Shown here: positions 1-10,799 of the stretch, piece by piece
Layout of the letters: every line of letters begins with the position of its first letter
Position numbering within the stretch: position 1 is the first letter of the stretch
NCBI GenBank assembly: GCA_011037195.1
Contig: JAAEAF010003344.1
Coordinates: forward strand, 190,974 to 254,973
Reading direction: 5' to 3'
DNA from: Triatoma infestans
Lineage: Eukaryota > Arthropoda > Insecta > Hemiptera > Reduviidae
Length of the DNA: 64,000 nt
The notes under the pieces: generated by a model
The model's input: only the letters and a program-made list of their open reading frames with translations
What the model was told of the DNA's origin: nothing
The model's database searches: none
Program-made: the position numbers and the translations under genes

Positions 1-538
1 ACCAAAATTGTAATTCAGAAGGCGTGAGTTCAGTCCCAATAACATTTGAAATCTAACGACACAACTGGGGTGGATTATAAAAAAGCACGAATTCATCCAG
101 GTCCCGATGCTTTTTGAATTCTTAAGTTAAATATTTAAGATTTTTTTTTGGCAGAAATGATTGGCACAGATCGTACAAAGTATTGAGAAGGTGGGGGCGA
201 AATCATTTCTTTTATTTATAACTGTACTTTTTTTTTTTTTTTTTTTAAAAAAAAGAAACGTGTTTATTTTATTTTTTCAGAAAAACCTCAGTAAAACTTT
301 AAAATTTGTGGAGAAAATAAAGTTTATTTTTAGGACGTTTTAGAGGAATAAATGTGTGAAAATTGTTTGTTAGGATTTGATGGTGGAAATGGTAAAGAGT
401 TTTTGATAGGGTGACATTTATTGAGTCTTAGAATGTTTGATTTTCAGGAAGGTTTAAATAGCCGGAGATTCTAAACCAACCAATTTCTCCCTTGCTTGCT
501 TTTATATAGTGAGTCTGTGGCGAGCGTTAGTATGTTTG

Positions 539-541
<3 letters not shown>

Positions 542-588
<47 letters not shown>
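542..588. repeat. (GT)n microsatellite
   Basis: About 23 uninterrupted TG units followed by a TATG end. Unlike the GT tracts at 4.9, 7.5, 11.8 and 44.8 kb, I do not see family A sequence around it. Confidence 0.95.
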
Positions 589-590
<2 letters not shown>

Positions 591-1605
591 GAATGTATGT
601 GTTTTTCTCAGTGTGTGTGTGCGATGTTGACTGTTAAAAGAAGGTGGTAGAGATTTGAGAAAGTGGAAGATTTAGTAAGGAACTAAGGTTTTTGAGGGAA
701 AGACTTATTGAGGATCAGAAAGGATGAACTTTATGAACGTGTGAATATGTGTGTGTGTGTCGTGGTGAGTGAGAGAGAATGTACGAGACAGAAAGAGAGT
801 GAGAGTGAGAGATGGGCATTTTTTCATAAAAACCTATTTATATGAAGGATTCATTCAATACCTCCAACCTTTAGTCTTCATTTTATTTCATTTTTTATTT
901 TTTATCTCCATTATTACCATTCATATCAAAAATTGCCTAATAATAAATAAATAATAAAAAAAAAACTTAATTGAATTGCAATTATTCATAGAAATGAAAA
1001 TACATTTTTTTATTAGATTTTGGAAAGTAAACTTCACATTGATATCAATAAATGTTTGAGATGATTCTGTTCCTTAAATAAGTGCTCTGAGTTGTAACAG
1101 AAATTATGCATAATGATTTTTATATTACGAAAAGAAAGCATGATATTGGAAGCGTTGAGGGAACATTGCTCTACTAGATCTTATCTTCAAAGACCGGTGT
1201 GAAGTATTTCGGCAGTCAGTTAAGATAACAAGAGAGTAGAATAAATGAATGAATATCCTTTAGGAAAAGTATATTTCCCCGCTCTAGAAACTAACTATTA
1301 CAAGAAAATGAGACAACCAACGAAGATTAATTTCTACTTAAATTTTCCACGGTTCTTACAATGGGGGGATTGGTATCAGTGGAATTTGAGAAAACAAAGA
1401 TTATTCCATAAAACAAGATATCAGTTTCTAGCTAGTTTTACGAATCCACTATGCCAGTATCAATTGGCTGTGTCCACAAAAATGAAAGGGAAGATCCGGC
1501 TGACAAATTTCGCTTGTAGTTGCTTGTGGTAGATGTTTAGAGAAAGAAATTCAAATTGAGAGATGAACTTCCTTCAACAGATGTTTCAGATTTCTAGCTT
1601 GGATT

Positions 1606-2016
1606 ATGGACAAATGCTTCAAGGGAGAAGTGACCAGCCACTTCTTCAGCAATCTTACCGTCCCTACGTGTATCCCAGACTGTAAAAACGAACAACCCTT
1701 ACACTGGCACGCGTTCAACATTCTCAATAGATGTATGCTACAATTTCGGTTTAGTGAACCCTGCAGGCAAACTCTAGCTCAACCCTCCCCCCATATATAT
1801 ATAAAATTTCGCATTGTACACTCCAGGACACCCGTCTGGGCCCAAGTATTCCCGCGGGACTTAAGAAGGCGACTACAAGTGACCCTCCACAATCTGACCG
1901 GAATCATTTTGGCATTTGTCTCAGGAAGTAGCGGGATCTGGACAATCAAGGTCATTGAAGCGGGAAGACTGGGGTGGCAACCTATACGAGACAGCCCCTT
2001 CAGGCCAATATGCTGA
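1606..2016 (+). other. Unrecognised open reading frame
   Basis: A 136-codon ATG-initiated frame in a locally GC-richer segment. The translation is rich in Pro, Arg and Cys. I see no domain motif, signal peptide or membrane segment. The smaller open frame just upstream (1245-1532) is in a different reading phase. It could be an exon relic or decayed transposon coding sequence, or chance. I do not recognise it. Confidence 0.12.
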
Positions 2017-2204
2017 ATATTTGTGAATTCTAAACAGTTTAAAGGAAATAGAAATCAAAAAGACAGATGGTCATCAAGGTTGAAGACTTGGAGTGGAAAA
2101 GGCTTATTAACTTTTAAAATATGGAATCTTAGAGATTTAAATGGAAAATTTAAATGGAGCTATCGTAATTATTGTAAATAGCCAACTTGGGATAATCCCT
2201 CATA

Positions 2205-2475
2205 ATTCCGGTTGATTGATTTTTAACCAAAAACTTATTATCAGGTCTCTTGGTAGAGCTTGAACGAAATATCAAGTTTTGAATTTTCTTCTTTTTTTTC
2301 TGCTTTTCCACCACAGTCTCATACACATACACACACACAAACCAATTTCTAAAACCCCCTTTTTTTGGACTCAACGTGACCTCAGACCGTGTATGTCCGG
2401 TGAAAACTCCATATCGAGAATTTTATACGGTCGCACTATTTCCTCTAAGAGTTAGAGAAAGGAAATAAAGGACAG
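2205..2475 (-). repeat. Family A repeat, fragment
   Basis: Read on the minus strand it gives the family A head: the TCTCTAACTC..AGAGGAAATA end, then TTTTCACCGGA, GAGTCCAAAAAA and the GT tract (AC tract at 2328-2341 on the plus strand). Divergence is high but the order of blocks matches the full copies at 7.4 and 44.7 kb. Confidence 0.65.
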
Positions 2476-2479
2476 AGTT

Positions 2480-2967
2480 TTCTAAGCCAACAAATTTAGA
2501 TAAAATGTGGGGAAAAATAAAATTCTATTTCCATTAAAGTAGAGAGCTTTTTTGAAACCGAAGAGTACTAAAATGGTGAATATCAATCAAGTTAAGGGGG
2601 TTTAAAGTCTACATTTAGTAACATGATAAGTAGACGTTGCCGCACATCCAGCCTTTACACATGGTGTAGTATATATATATATATATATATACCCTTGTAA
2701 CAAATGTACAGCCTGCCTTGCCTTGCCGGTTAGTATAGCCCTGTCTGGCACTCCATGCTAAGCCTTGTAACATTGAATACTGTTGCTAACGTTCAGTTTA
2801 ACACGTACATATATATATATATATACTAAAACCAAACTGCATGTGGTCATGAGAATGTGGTTTTTAGGTTCCCTGGTATAGTAGTACACTGTAGTGGTAA
2901 ATAACCATCCCTTACTTGTCACTTTACTACTTTTAACTAATAAAATCACATTTATTCACTGTTTACT
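2480..2967. other. No gene; TA microsatellites
   Basis: Contains (TA)n tracts at about 2671-2690 and 2809-2825 with unique-looking sequence between. Nothing coding is supported. Confidence 0.5.
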
Positions 2968-3408
2968 ATTTGTTACTTTCTCTTATTTCCATTAAGTGAA
3001 AGTATTATGAACGTGTTAAATTTTTCCTAATTGAATTTTAATCCGGAAATAAAAATTTGGCAGACTTATCGCCTAAATACGAACAAAAAATTCTGGATCT
3101 GGTTTCCGGAAAAATCAATCAACCGGAAATGCAACTTTACCGACTAGGGTTTTCACTTTTTGTACAATTTTTCTCAAAAATGGTTTCCTGGAGACATTTT
3201 AACCAAATCCATATTATCGTGTCCACTGGGTGAAATTTAAACGACAAATCATGTTGGACCTTTCTGAGATTTTCCGTTTTTATATAATAAACAAGCATAC
3301 CCAGCCAAACAGACTCACCTCACATATTGAGACACAGATCAATTACCATAAATGAAAATTTGACACGATTGTAAAACTTCCTCTTACTAGGAAGACGAGA
3401 AAGTGAGG
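2968..3408 (+). repeat. Compact family A copy with terminal inverted repeats
   Basis: Starts with TTACTTTCTCTTA...AAGTATT and ends with TTGACACGATTG..ACTTCCTCTTACTAGGAAG, which is the reverse complement of the family head. At about 440 bp it keeps only one CCGGAAAT-type monomer (near 3121) and lacks the GT tract. It shows that both inverted ends belong to one unit. Confidence 0.65.
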
Positions 3409-4015
3409 ATGATGAAACTGCATTAAACGTTCCTGGCGATAGAATTATTCAAAATTAATGTAAATTAGATGCGAAAATGGGCCTAGTTTTGAACATATGC
3501 AAATTGTACAGTACACTACATAAGTAAGCATAAAATTTATGACCAGCATATAATTGCTCATTGGAGAAATAAGTTATTAATAAGATCTGGTCTAAAACAG
3601 GCGTTTACAGGCAGATAACTCACCCGGCTGAATGAAGAATTCTCTAGTGGGGCAGTTGCAGAATGTTGGACAAGTAGTTCGTAAATATTGAAAAACCTTA
3701 ATTAAAAACAAAGTTTTTATACTAACGTACTAAGCACTGATCACCAAAATACGTGCGTGCTTATGATTGGTTTTCATTTTATTTGAAGGCGGCTGAATAA
3801 TTCTTTCACTCAAATAACGTTTCTTGAAAATAATTGAGATATTTTGAACCATACAGTAACAGCTGTTAGTATAAATTAGCGTAAACCCTTTATAGGGCCA
3901 AATTTAAGTATTGCAGAATTTACGATTGGAGCCTGTGGTACGTCCATCTTATTTGACTCTTCAAACGACCACTTCTAGCGGATCTAGCAAATAGTAACAA
4001 TTACTTCATATATCG
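3409..4015. other. No gene seen
   Basis: AT-rich sequence without a supported coding region or a repeat that I can match elsewhere in the window. Confidence 0.4.
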
Positions 4016-4720
4016 TCATTTACATTTTGGTAAAGGGCTTGGTCTAAGTTTGTTGGTGCAGTCCACGTCAAAATGTGGACCGGAACAATGGCGGCAAGCC
4101 CTATTCTTTAATACATTAAAAACTCCTAGGGGTGGTAGTAGGTTTTGGTTTCTGATTTTTATTCGATGCGGCCATTCTCTGTGGAAATGCATTTGTCCAC
4201 AGAAACGACAAGGAGATGGGGGTGTGCGAGGATTAGAAGTTTTCGAAGTGACAGCGAAAACTGTGGGGTTTGTTTCAGAAGCCTGTACTTCTTTTAGGGC
4301 ATTGGCATAAGAAAGTGCTTCGTCTAATTTTTGAGGTAGCTTAGTTCGTACCTCATTACGAAGTGGTTGAGGAACTGACTTCAGGAACGCATCAGTGGCC
4401 AGTTTGTCTAAAATAGTTTGTAAGGCCTCGAGTGGGTTAGCTTGGGCTTTTAAATGAATGGCGGATTGGATATGTCTAATTCTATCCGCGAAGGTTTCAG
4501 GAGGCTCTGTGGGTAGACACTGAATATTAGTCATTTGTTGTAAGAGGACTAAGGGGGTTTTCTCTTTTCTAAATCTATTTAGAAGACGTTCTGAGATTAG
4601 AGGATCCGTTATAATTGTACCCTGGCGTTGTAATTCGGCTTTCTGGGTGTCGTAAAATATTTTTGCAGAACCTGAGAGCCTAAGTGCATAGACAGCGTAT
4701 ATACAATTTTGTGTGCCGCC
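4016..4720 (-). pseudogene. gag: LTR-retrotransposon gag relic with two zinc knuckles
   Basis: The minus-strand frame is open from an in-frame stop at 4721-4723 down to the terminal stop at 4016, so it is longer than its first ATG (4534) suggests. The upstream part reads as capsid-like sequence containing the motif LRLSGSAKIFYDT. It is followed by a helical region (residues 20-90 from the ATG) and two C-terminal CCHC-type knuckles. The second, CRHCSGPHFDVDC, has all metal ligands; the first, CRFCGQMHFHREW, has Trp where the last Cys should be. Gag of Ty3/gypsy or BEL/Pao type packages element RNA. No protease or RT follows, and the frame stops soon after the second knuckle, so this is a relic. 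The clade is uncertain. Confidence 0.7.
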
Positions 4721-4789
4721 CTATATTCTGCACGAAACATCCAAAAAAACTCACACCAGATTTCTGTTTTCTCTTACAATTATAAAAAA

Positions 4790-4901
4790 AAAAGTCTTGA
4801 GGTCGTGTCAAATGTTGGATATAGCGAATATTGACCGGAAATACCCATTTTGATGACTAATGAGTCCGAAAAAGTGTTTTCTTATTTTATAAAAACTGGC
4901 C

Positions 4902-4939
<38 letters not shown>

Positions 4940-5480
4940 AATGTGAACAGAATGGCTCAAAAACGAAAAATCACATTGGCTCAGAAACTTCAAACTTGAC
5001 ATTCCGATTGGGTATCAATCATCATGGGATCTGTCAAAAAAGGTTTTCTGTCTAAATTCTACAAAACCGCGTAATATCATTTTACTGTGAATGGATTTTT
5101 CAACGGTTTGAATTTTTTATTGAAAACGGTTCCAACGATTTTCTTGATTATGTTTCCCCGCCCCATCTAAAGTGCTATTTAAGTTTAATATATGATTTAT
5201 TCATCTAAATAATATTAATTAGAATTAAATATGTTGTCGAAATATCTAGTTGGGAAAAAAATCGATTGACCGGAAATGCGCTTTTATTGAACAATTTTTT
5301 TCTTCTTTTTTTTCCAGTTTTTCTCCACAAAAACACGCATCATCTAACACGCACTATAAATATAGACAACCATCACTTTAATATGGAACTTTTTTCTGAG
5401 AAAACACGGGTTTCATTTAAGGGTTTTTTTGGGGGGGATGGGGGAAGATTATGGTTTTCCCCAAAAGTTGGTTTTATTAA
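4790..5480 (+). repeat. Family A repeat copy
   Basis: Opens with GAGGTCGTGTCAAAT...GACCGGAAATACCC and GAGTCCGAAAAAGTG, has the GT tract at 4908-4935, then two monomer starts, the second with TTGACCGGAAATGCG near 5273. Ends in the G-rich block GGGGGGGATGGGGGAAG. Confidence 0.7.
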
Positions 5481-6859
5481 GTTTTGTTTCTCCCATTTAT
5501 ATAACATTGTAAATAACTTTAAGATGTCATTTAAATTCCATACTAGATTTTATTTTTTGTTACTAAAAACATCCTACAGCCATGAGTTTTAATAAAAAAA
5601 ATATAATTAATTAACTTAACAAAATTCAGAATATAAAAGTGAAACTTTGTGGTAGATAAAATAATAATAAACTGGGACGACCACGAAATAAAAATAATAT
5701 TTTAGTAAAGCATTTAAATATTTCTAACATTAATGTGTGCTCTAATATTTGAAATATAATGTCCTACATGCCCGTTAGAACAATAAGGTAGAAAAAAATA
5801 AAACGGAAGTATTGTTTGCAATATTAAAATAGTGCCATTGAAATAAAAAACAAAAAAAATACAGCTATAAACCATACGTTTAACTATACATATAAAATAA
5901 TTGTTCAAAAGTTTAGAAATTTGAAACATGTAAAGCAATGAAACTATACATTACGTTGAAAACCGTTATACTAACATACACTATATTTAAAAAAAAAAAA
6001 AAAAAAAATTATATTAGTTAAATATAAAATGAAATTTTTTTTATAAACTTTAATTTTTACACATTTATACTAATATAGACATGGTGGGGATGAGGGACAG
6101 TTATTTAACCAGGCAGTTATAGAAGTGTTTATATTGTAGTGCAGAAGAAAGCGTCAATAACGCATAACTACGTATATAAAAACCGACTTTTATATTCGTG
6201 CAGTAAGCATTCCAAGTTTAAAGGGAAATCATTAACCGTTTTTGAGAACCTCCCCCACCCAAATAATTAACCAATCAGAGTGAAGAAGAGAAGTTGTGAA
6301 ATATGTTGGTGTATGGCCAATCAAAAATTTAGAATTATCATGTTGTCCACGCCCACATTTGACATTAGACCTTCTATGAAAAATCTAGTTCAGAATTTTG
6401 TATTTACTAATTTTCCTTCCTACATAAATAATTATAAAATATCAAATTGTGCAATAAACATTTTTTTATATAAAAATAAAATCACAAAAAATCAAGTCTT
6501 TTCTAACATCTTATTTACTGTTTTAAATAATTTATTAATGTGAGCTATAAAGAAAAAATTCAGAGTTTTCATTTCATTGTTGAAAAAATCAAGGAAATGA
6601 AAATTAGGTGGAAATGCAAAATCCACCATTTCGTATATGACCGCTTATACTAGTGGGATAAAATAAAATTGTTGTTAAATACCCATGAAAATTTCTCCAA
6701 GGAATTCCTAATTTTCAATTAAAAAAAACTTATCTATCCTTAATTTTATTTTGGTAGGCTTTTGGCTCAGTCCGCAAAGTATTGGAAAAGATAGAAATCC
6801 ACGCAAGAGCCAATTGAATCAAAATCTAGTTTCGCATCAACTTAAAAAAAAAATTGACA
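5481..6859. other. No gene; AT-rich, minor family A-like traces
   Basis: Very AT-rich. An A run is at 5990-6008. Around 6170-6260 there is family A-like text (TCGTGCAGTAAGCATTCCAAGTTTAAAG). I see no coding evidence. Confidence 0.45.
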
Positions 6860-7350
6860 AAAAATATGAAAAAACTATTCAGTAAAATCATACTTCCGGT
6901 CAACTGATTTTCTTCAAACTGGGAATTTTGGCAACATATTTAATTCTAATTAATATTATTTAGTTCACAGAATTGTATAGCATATTGTTGAACTGAAATA
7001 GCACATTAGAGGAAATCATAACCTCATCCCTCCCCCAAAAGTCCCCTTAAATTAATTTTCCCGGAGAAAATGTACTAAATATAAGTTGTAGCTCTCTATG
7101 TGTAGTTAATATATACATTCTATAAAAATCTTTGGAGCCTTTTTAGAGAAAATTGCAGAAAACAAAAAAAAAACTTATCAGTAAAGTGGCACTTCCGGTT
7201 GTTGGGGTTTCCCCGAAACCTTCGTGTCTGATGCGGTGGTAGTACCTAAAAGGAATACCAAGTTTGAGTTTACTGCAACGATTCGTTTTTAAGATATCCT
7301 TTTTACAAAAACACACACACATACACACACGCAGACCATTTTCTAAAAAC
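6860..7350 (-). repeat. Family A repeat, inverted copy
   Basis: Minus-strand copy with two ACTTCCGG boxes (6892-6899 and 7191-7198, spacing 299), AATATTATTTAG and CTCCCCCAAAAG blocks, and the AC tract at 7311-7330. It abuts the head of the next copy (7356) in opposite orientation, so the two heads face each other. Confidence 0.75.
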
Positions 7351-7355
7351 CACTT

Positions 7356-7487
7356 TTTACTTTTTCTTACTCACTCCTAGTAAGAGGAAGTATTGTAATC
7401 GTGTCAAATTTTAGATATCGAGTTTTCACCGGAAATATCCGTTTTGAGGAACCCTGAGTCCAAAAAAGTGGTTTTTATCAAATGGTC

Positions 7488-7520
<33 letters not shown>

Positions 7521-8392
7521 ATGTGTACAGCATAGCTCAAAAATGAAAAACCGTAGAAAGTTGAAACTTGATATTCCATTTAGGTATCACAATGGAATCT
7601 GACAGTTACCTGTCAAAATTCCTCAACCGGAAGTACCACTTTACTATTTGATTTCTTTACTTTTTTGCGTTTTTCTCAAAAATGGCTCCGACGATTTTCT
7701 TCACACTTGGTATATCAAATATACATGCAACGAGCTACAACTTTTATTTGAAACATTTCTCTGGGAAAATTCATTTAAGGGCAGTTATTAGGGAGCGGTG
7801 GGGTGAGGTTTTCATCTACACTACTATTTCAGTTTATTAGACAATTCTGTCATCTAAATAATGTTAATTAGAATTAAATATGTTGTTGAAATTCCGAGAT
7901 GGAAAAAAATCGGATAACCGGAAGTGCGTTTACTTTACCACTTTACTAAATGATTTTTTTCACGATTTTCTCAAAAATGTTTCCGACGATTTTCTTGAAA
8001 CATCTTATATAAACTAAACATATAAAGATCTACAACTTTTATTGAAAACATTTCTCTGGGAAAATTCATTTAAGGACAGTTATCTGGTAGGAGTGGGGTT
8101 ACGTTTTTTCTAATGTGGTATCATAGTTGATTATACAATTCTATCATCCAAACAGAATTAATCAGAAAGAAATAGATGGCCAAAATTCGGAGTTTTAAGA
8201 AAATTAATAAACCGGAAGTGCGCTTTCACTGAACGGTTTTTTTCAGTTTTCGACGAATTTCATTAAATTTTGTACACAAACTATAAAATTTCTCTATTAT
8301 AATTTTGAGAACTGGAGTAAGAGAAAGTTTTGTGAGAAAATCTGGCACGATCGCAATACTTCCTCTTACTATTGTTAATAAGATAAAGTAAA
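7356..8392 (+). repeat. Near full-length family A element with terminal inverted repeats
   Basis: Begins TTTACTTTTTCTTACTC..TAGTAAGAGGAAGTATTG and ends GATCGCAATACTTCCTCTTACTA..AAGTAAA, its inverted repeat. It has a GT tract at 7489-7514. Three tandem monomers start at CCGGAAGT boxes at 7627, 7918 and 8212 (spacings 291 and 294). Each continues TTTCTCAAAAATG, CGATTTTCTT, ACAACTTTTATT, TCTCTGGGAAAATTCATTTA, a G-rich block and an AATTAGAA block. No transposase is encoded, so it is non-autonomous. The class is not certain: a MITE-like DNA element fits the inverted ends, though tandem internal monomers are unusual for one. Confidence 0.75.
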
Positions 8393-9689
8393 TATAAATA
8401 AATAAAATATTTCATCGGTCTATATAAACAGTGGTACCCTATTCCTTTAACAACAAACAATAAATTATTGTTTATTACTTTCTCTTATTTTTGTTATAAT
8501 TATAGCTGTAAACTCTGAACAGAAATAAAATTAAAAAAAAAATAATAATAATAAAAATAAATATAATGAGTATAAAAAAGTGAGTCAACTAAATGAAATA
8601 CTGAGATATATGAGGCAGTGGACCTTAAAATGAAGTACAAGAGGGAAAAAAAAATTCATTAAAGTTCTTGTGAGTTGTTAAATGTAAGTCAAAGAATGAA
8701 AAACTCGTTAATTAGAAGAACAGACAGAATGAGTTGCGTGAAAAGTTGTTATAATTTAATTCAATTTAGAAAAATAGAATAAAGAATTGGTGAGGAGTTA
8801 TTATTTTTATTAATTTTTTTATTTTTATTTTTAAATCTCAAGTTTGCATTTCGATTAATAGTCATGAATCAAGATCTACAATAAGCCTGCATTGGCTGCA
8901 ATGCCTGGAATCGGGACCCACCCCAATGAATCAATCCACCAATTGATCTGACCATGTCAGATCAGAAGATTTATTATTAATTTGATTTAATTTCAAACTA
9001 CATATATCTTATATGATTGTTGATTTAGCTTTCTATTAATAATTTTTCTATCTGTAGCCACTATCACTCTGCTGTATGTTTTTTTTTTTTTTTTTATCTC
9101 TCCAATTAAAATATAATCTCATTTATCCAATTTGATTAACAATAATATAGTTTTAATCTGGTTAACTAAAATATTAAGTTCATTTTGTCCCCCCCCCAAA
9201 AAAAAAATTAATTAAAAAAAAGTTTTAATAAGATTAAAAAACAAGATCTTTTCGCTTCAACAGAAGAAAGACGTGGACCCAATTGAAGTTTATTACCTTC
9301 TCTGTCTAAGTGATAAACTTTACCATTATTGCACTTAGCTAAGCAGACATCAGTTTTCCCTCTAAGGTTTAACTACTTCAGAGATAGTTATCTAGTTATA
9401 GCAAGCAGTCTCTACAGCTACTTCCCTAATTTCCAAGATTCCACTGTCTTCAAACCTGTTCACCTTCCCTGGTTCACTATTATTATAATAAGGACAAGAT
9501 CTGTCTACAAGAAGATCAATGTAATCCACCCCTGCATTCTATTACATTTTTTTTTTTATTAATAAATCTGCTATGTAACACACCTGATATGTATAATGAA
9601 ATACTGAGATATATGAGGCAGTGGACGATAAAATGAAGTTACAAGAGCAATAAAAAAAACTCCATATGGAGTTAAATATATATATAAAT
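8393..9689. other. No gene; paired short direct repeats
   Basis: AT-rich. A block of about 65 bp (GAAATACTGAGATATATGAG then GCAGTGGAC) at about 8596-8660 recurs at about 9596-9660 in the same orientation, roughly 1 kb apart. The open frame at 9329-9562 has no recognisable content. Confidence 0.45.
8862..8950 (-). repeat. Short interspersed repeat, copy 1
   Basis: Shares CTACAATAAGCCTGCATTG and AATGCCTGGAATCGGGACCC with 10003-10092. On the minus strand the GGTCCCGATTCC string resembles an RNA polymerase III B box (GGTTCGANTCC) with changes, so a tRNA-derived origin is possible but not shown. Confidence 0.5.
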
Positions 9690-9990
9690 AAGTTAACGCT
9701 AAAAATCCCGCAAAACTATTTAAAATAATTTGGGGGGGAGGGGGGAGTTTATAGTAAAAAGTGATAGGATATCTGTGCAGTTAGCATTCCCAAGTTTAGA
9801 GTATATTCTTATAGTTATTTGCGAGATAGTTTCAAAACACTCAGAACCCTATTGTGTAATGTTGCTTCTGGTTAACCGATATTCTTTTAATAAATATTTA
9901 TATGTAGGCCGTAGAACCATATATTGAACGGAAGTAATACTTTAATAATACTGTTCCTTCAGAAACCTCCCAAAAAATCAATTTTTGAAT
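9690..9990 (-). repeat. Family A-related fragment
   Basis: Contains the C-rich/G-rich block (GGGGGGGAGGGGGGAG at about 9733) and the ATCTGTGCAGTTAGCATT and AACCGATATTCTTTTAA blocks seen in the minus-strand copies at 16.4 and 41.9 kb. It is diverged. Confidence 0.5.
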
Positions 9991-10002
9991 TTCTCTAAAA
10001 AA

Positions 10003-10092
10003 ACTGTTAATAGTCGTGAATCCAAGACCTACAATAAGCCTGCATTGCTTATAATGCCTGGAATCGGGACCCACCCGAATGGATCAGTCTAA
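10003..10092 (-). repeat. Short interspersed repeat, copy 2
   Basis: Same unit as 8862-8950, about 85% alike by eye over roughly 80 bp, with divergent flanks. Confidence 0.5.
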
Positions 10093-10339
10093 TCTAAGTG
10101 AACCGTTTGTTCACGATTGTTCTATTATAAGCAAGTCTGAGTGTGAAAAAGAAATCTGGGCAAATGTTTCAAATAAAAGTAATTTGGTCATAATAATAAT
10201 AATAATTACAATAGTACTTTATTAATTAAATGATTACAATTCATACATAGGAAAAAAACATTAACAAGAGTACTTATCGCATGGATAAACATCCGTCAGC
10301 CGGATTTGGTCATGTGTGGAAATCGTTGGAGCGAAAACT

Positions 10340-10795
10340 TGAAAAAAATAAAATAAAATAAAATTAAAAAACAGTAAAGTCGCATTTCAGGTTGATAGAG
10401 ATTTTGTCCAAAAGTTTCGTGTCAGATTCGGTAGTAGTACACAAACAGAATACCAAATATGAGGTTCTTGCGACTTTTCCTTTTTGAAATATTTTGTTCA
10501 AACACACACAGAGAAAAGGGATTAGCTTAGTGGTTAGCGCACTGGACTGCCACGCGGAGGTCCCAGGTTCGAGTCCACTAGCTATGTTGCCCTTAGATTT
10601 TTATTTTCTTCCTAGTAGCTTCTACTGCTCATTGTTCGGTGATGGACAGTGTTGTATGTAACGAGAGACCACTGTCCGAAGGCCGGCACTGAATAAGCTC
10701 CGGGCGCCAGTAACCATAGATGTTGACGAGCCTTAAATTAAGAAAAAAACCGCACTCACATACACTCACACCCAGATACTATTCGCTGAAAATGA
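10340..10795 (-). repeat. Family A fragment interrupted by a SINE
   Basis: Left part (10350-10510) reads AACAGTAAAGTCGCATTTC, GTTTCGTGTCAGATTCGG, GAATACCAAATATGAG, i.e. the minus-strand family A segment leading into its AC tract. The tract is interrupted at 10518 by a SINE and resumes at about 10750 with CACTCACATACACTCACACC. Confidence 0.65.
10518..10749 (+). repeat. tRNA-derived SINE, copy 1 (most complete)
   Basis: A tRNA-like head carries a pol III A box TAGCTTAGTGG (10523-10533) and a perfect B box GGTTCGAGTCC (10566-10576), 32 bp between them. It is followed by a unique body with GATGGACAGTGTTGTATGTA, ACGAGAGACCACTGTCCG and GGCCGGCACTG, then CATAGATGTTGACGAGCC and an A tail at 10743-10749. 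The same body occurs at 12.7, 14.2 and 38.3 kb, which makes this a family rather than a tRNA gene. It would need LINE machinery in trans. The parent tRNA could not be assigned. Confidence 0.85.
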
Positions 10796-10799
10796 TTAC

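Larger units (their letters stand above)
1..2150. other. No recognisable gene; microsatellite and AT-rich DNA
   Basis: No known protein family is visible on either strand. The stretch is AT-rich with T runs near 150-250 and a long GT microsatellite near 540-588. Two unrecognised open frames (1245-1532 and 1606-2016) lie in a slightly more GC-rich patch. Confidence 0.5.

Noticed and set aside
1..90. Possible pol III B box (GAGTTCAGTCCC) at the left edge
   Set aside because: Only one partial box, no A box in the available sequence and no second copy.
4050..4310. Plus-strand frame within the gag relic
   Set aside because: Complement of the zinc-knuckle gag frame; no independent evidence.
7356..8392. 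A CRISPR-like array in the regularly spaced CCGGAAGT boxes
   Set aside because: The units are about 290 bp, homologous along their full length, and the setting is eukaryotic. They are tandem monomers of a transposable element.
10518..10590. A tRNA gene at 10.5 kb
   Set aside because: It has good A and B boxes, but the anticodon and acceptor stems do not close, and the sequence continues into a body shared with three other loci and an A tail, so it is a SINE head.
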